Shown here one piece after another: positions 32,844-32,913 of a DNA stretch of 32,913 bases. Below the pieces are notes generated by a model. The model saw only the letters and a list, made by a program, of their open reading frames with translations. It was not told where the DNA came from and made no database searches. The DNA lies in NCBI GenBank assembly GCA_026692705.1, contig JAPLOE010000169.1, positions 1 through 32,913 on the forward strand, read 5' to 3'. Origin of the DNA: Planctomycetota bacterium. GTDB lineage: Bacteria; Planctomycetota; UBA1135; GCA-002686595. The position numbers and the translations under genes were made by a program. How positions within the stretch are numbered: position 1 is the first letter of the stretch; every line of letters starts with the position of its first letter.

Positions 32844-32913
32844 CCCCCCGCTTCCCCGATCTGGAACGCATGAACCGGACTTCGGGGGCCGTCTCAAGGG
32901 TGCGACAGGAGCG

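Noticed and set aside
32870-32913. ATG at 32870 with an open frame to the window edge.
   Set aside because: Only about 14 codons are visible and there is no Shine-Dalgarno or -10; it cannot be supported as a gene.

Overview
The window is about 33 kb of high-GC bacterial chromosome, densely coded, with no mobile element, CRISPR array, rRNA or tRNA that I can see. The gene content points to a member of the Planctomycetota (inference). The clues are an ECF sigma factor translationally coupled to a membrane Ser/Thr kinase with a beta-propeller, secreted proteins with thrombospondin type-3 or MopE-like motifs, glycoside hydrolases with signal peptides, many lipoproteins, and pseudopilin genes. No gene-free stretch exceeds 300 bp; the longest is 2250-2516 (267 bp), where I see nothing convincing.

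Layout. 1-374: the 3' end of a putative Na+/H+ antiporter. 384-3530: two divergent secreted proteins with different N-terminal modules and the same C-terminal domain of about 140 residues. 3565-4632 (minus): a DUF2892 membrane protein, an ECF sigma factor and a zinc-finger anti-sigma factor. 4770-7473: a DUF2959-type lipoprotein, a small PH-like membrane protein and a membrane-anchored protein. 7490-7912 (minus): ApaG. 8094-11450: a large secreted metzincin with twenty 23-residue TSP3 repeats and, again, the shared C-terminal domain. 11533-15389: the ECF sigma factor and kinase pair. 15393-16906 (minus): a GH43 lipoprotein coupled to a DinB-fold protein. 16954-19358: a small anchored protein, aspartokinase and a Cys/His duplicated protein. 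19581-21895: tandem paralogous lipoproteins. 21940-22771: an ArsR regulator with an AHSA1/SRPBCC partner. 22779-25823 (minus): a GH2 enzyme. 26023-28803: a large orphan lipoprotein. 28977-32843: three pseudopilin-like proteins and a HEAT-repeat protein whose frame is broken by an apparent one-base deletion.

How the parts fit. Much of the window encodes cell-surface or secreted material: the three proteins with the shared C-terminus, the lipoproteins, two polysaccharide-active enzymes and a pseudopilin tip-like set. Two separate ECF modules use different control logic, one through a soluble ZAS anti-sigma factor and one through a Ser/Thr kinase. Many start codons are preceded at 6-12 nt by a TAnnnT hexamer and no Shine-Dalgarno, which suggests leaderless transcription is common here. 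Other genes have clear Shine-Dalgarno sequences or overlap the preceding stop codon (GTGA/ATGA).

The most unusual items are the shared C-terminal domain, the precisely phased TSP3 array with segmental duplication, the structured leader before the pseudopilins with a perfect 9-bp stem hiding the Shine-Dalgarno, and the small protein with a duplicated CHG[FW]xxWT motif.
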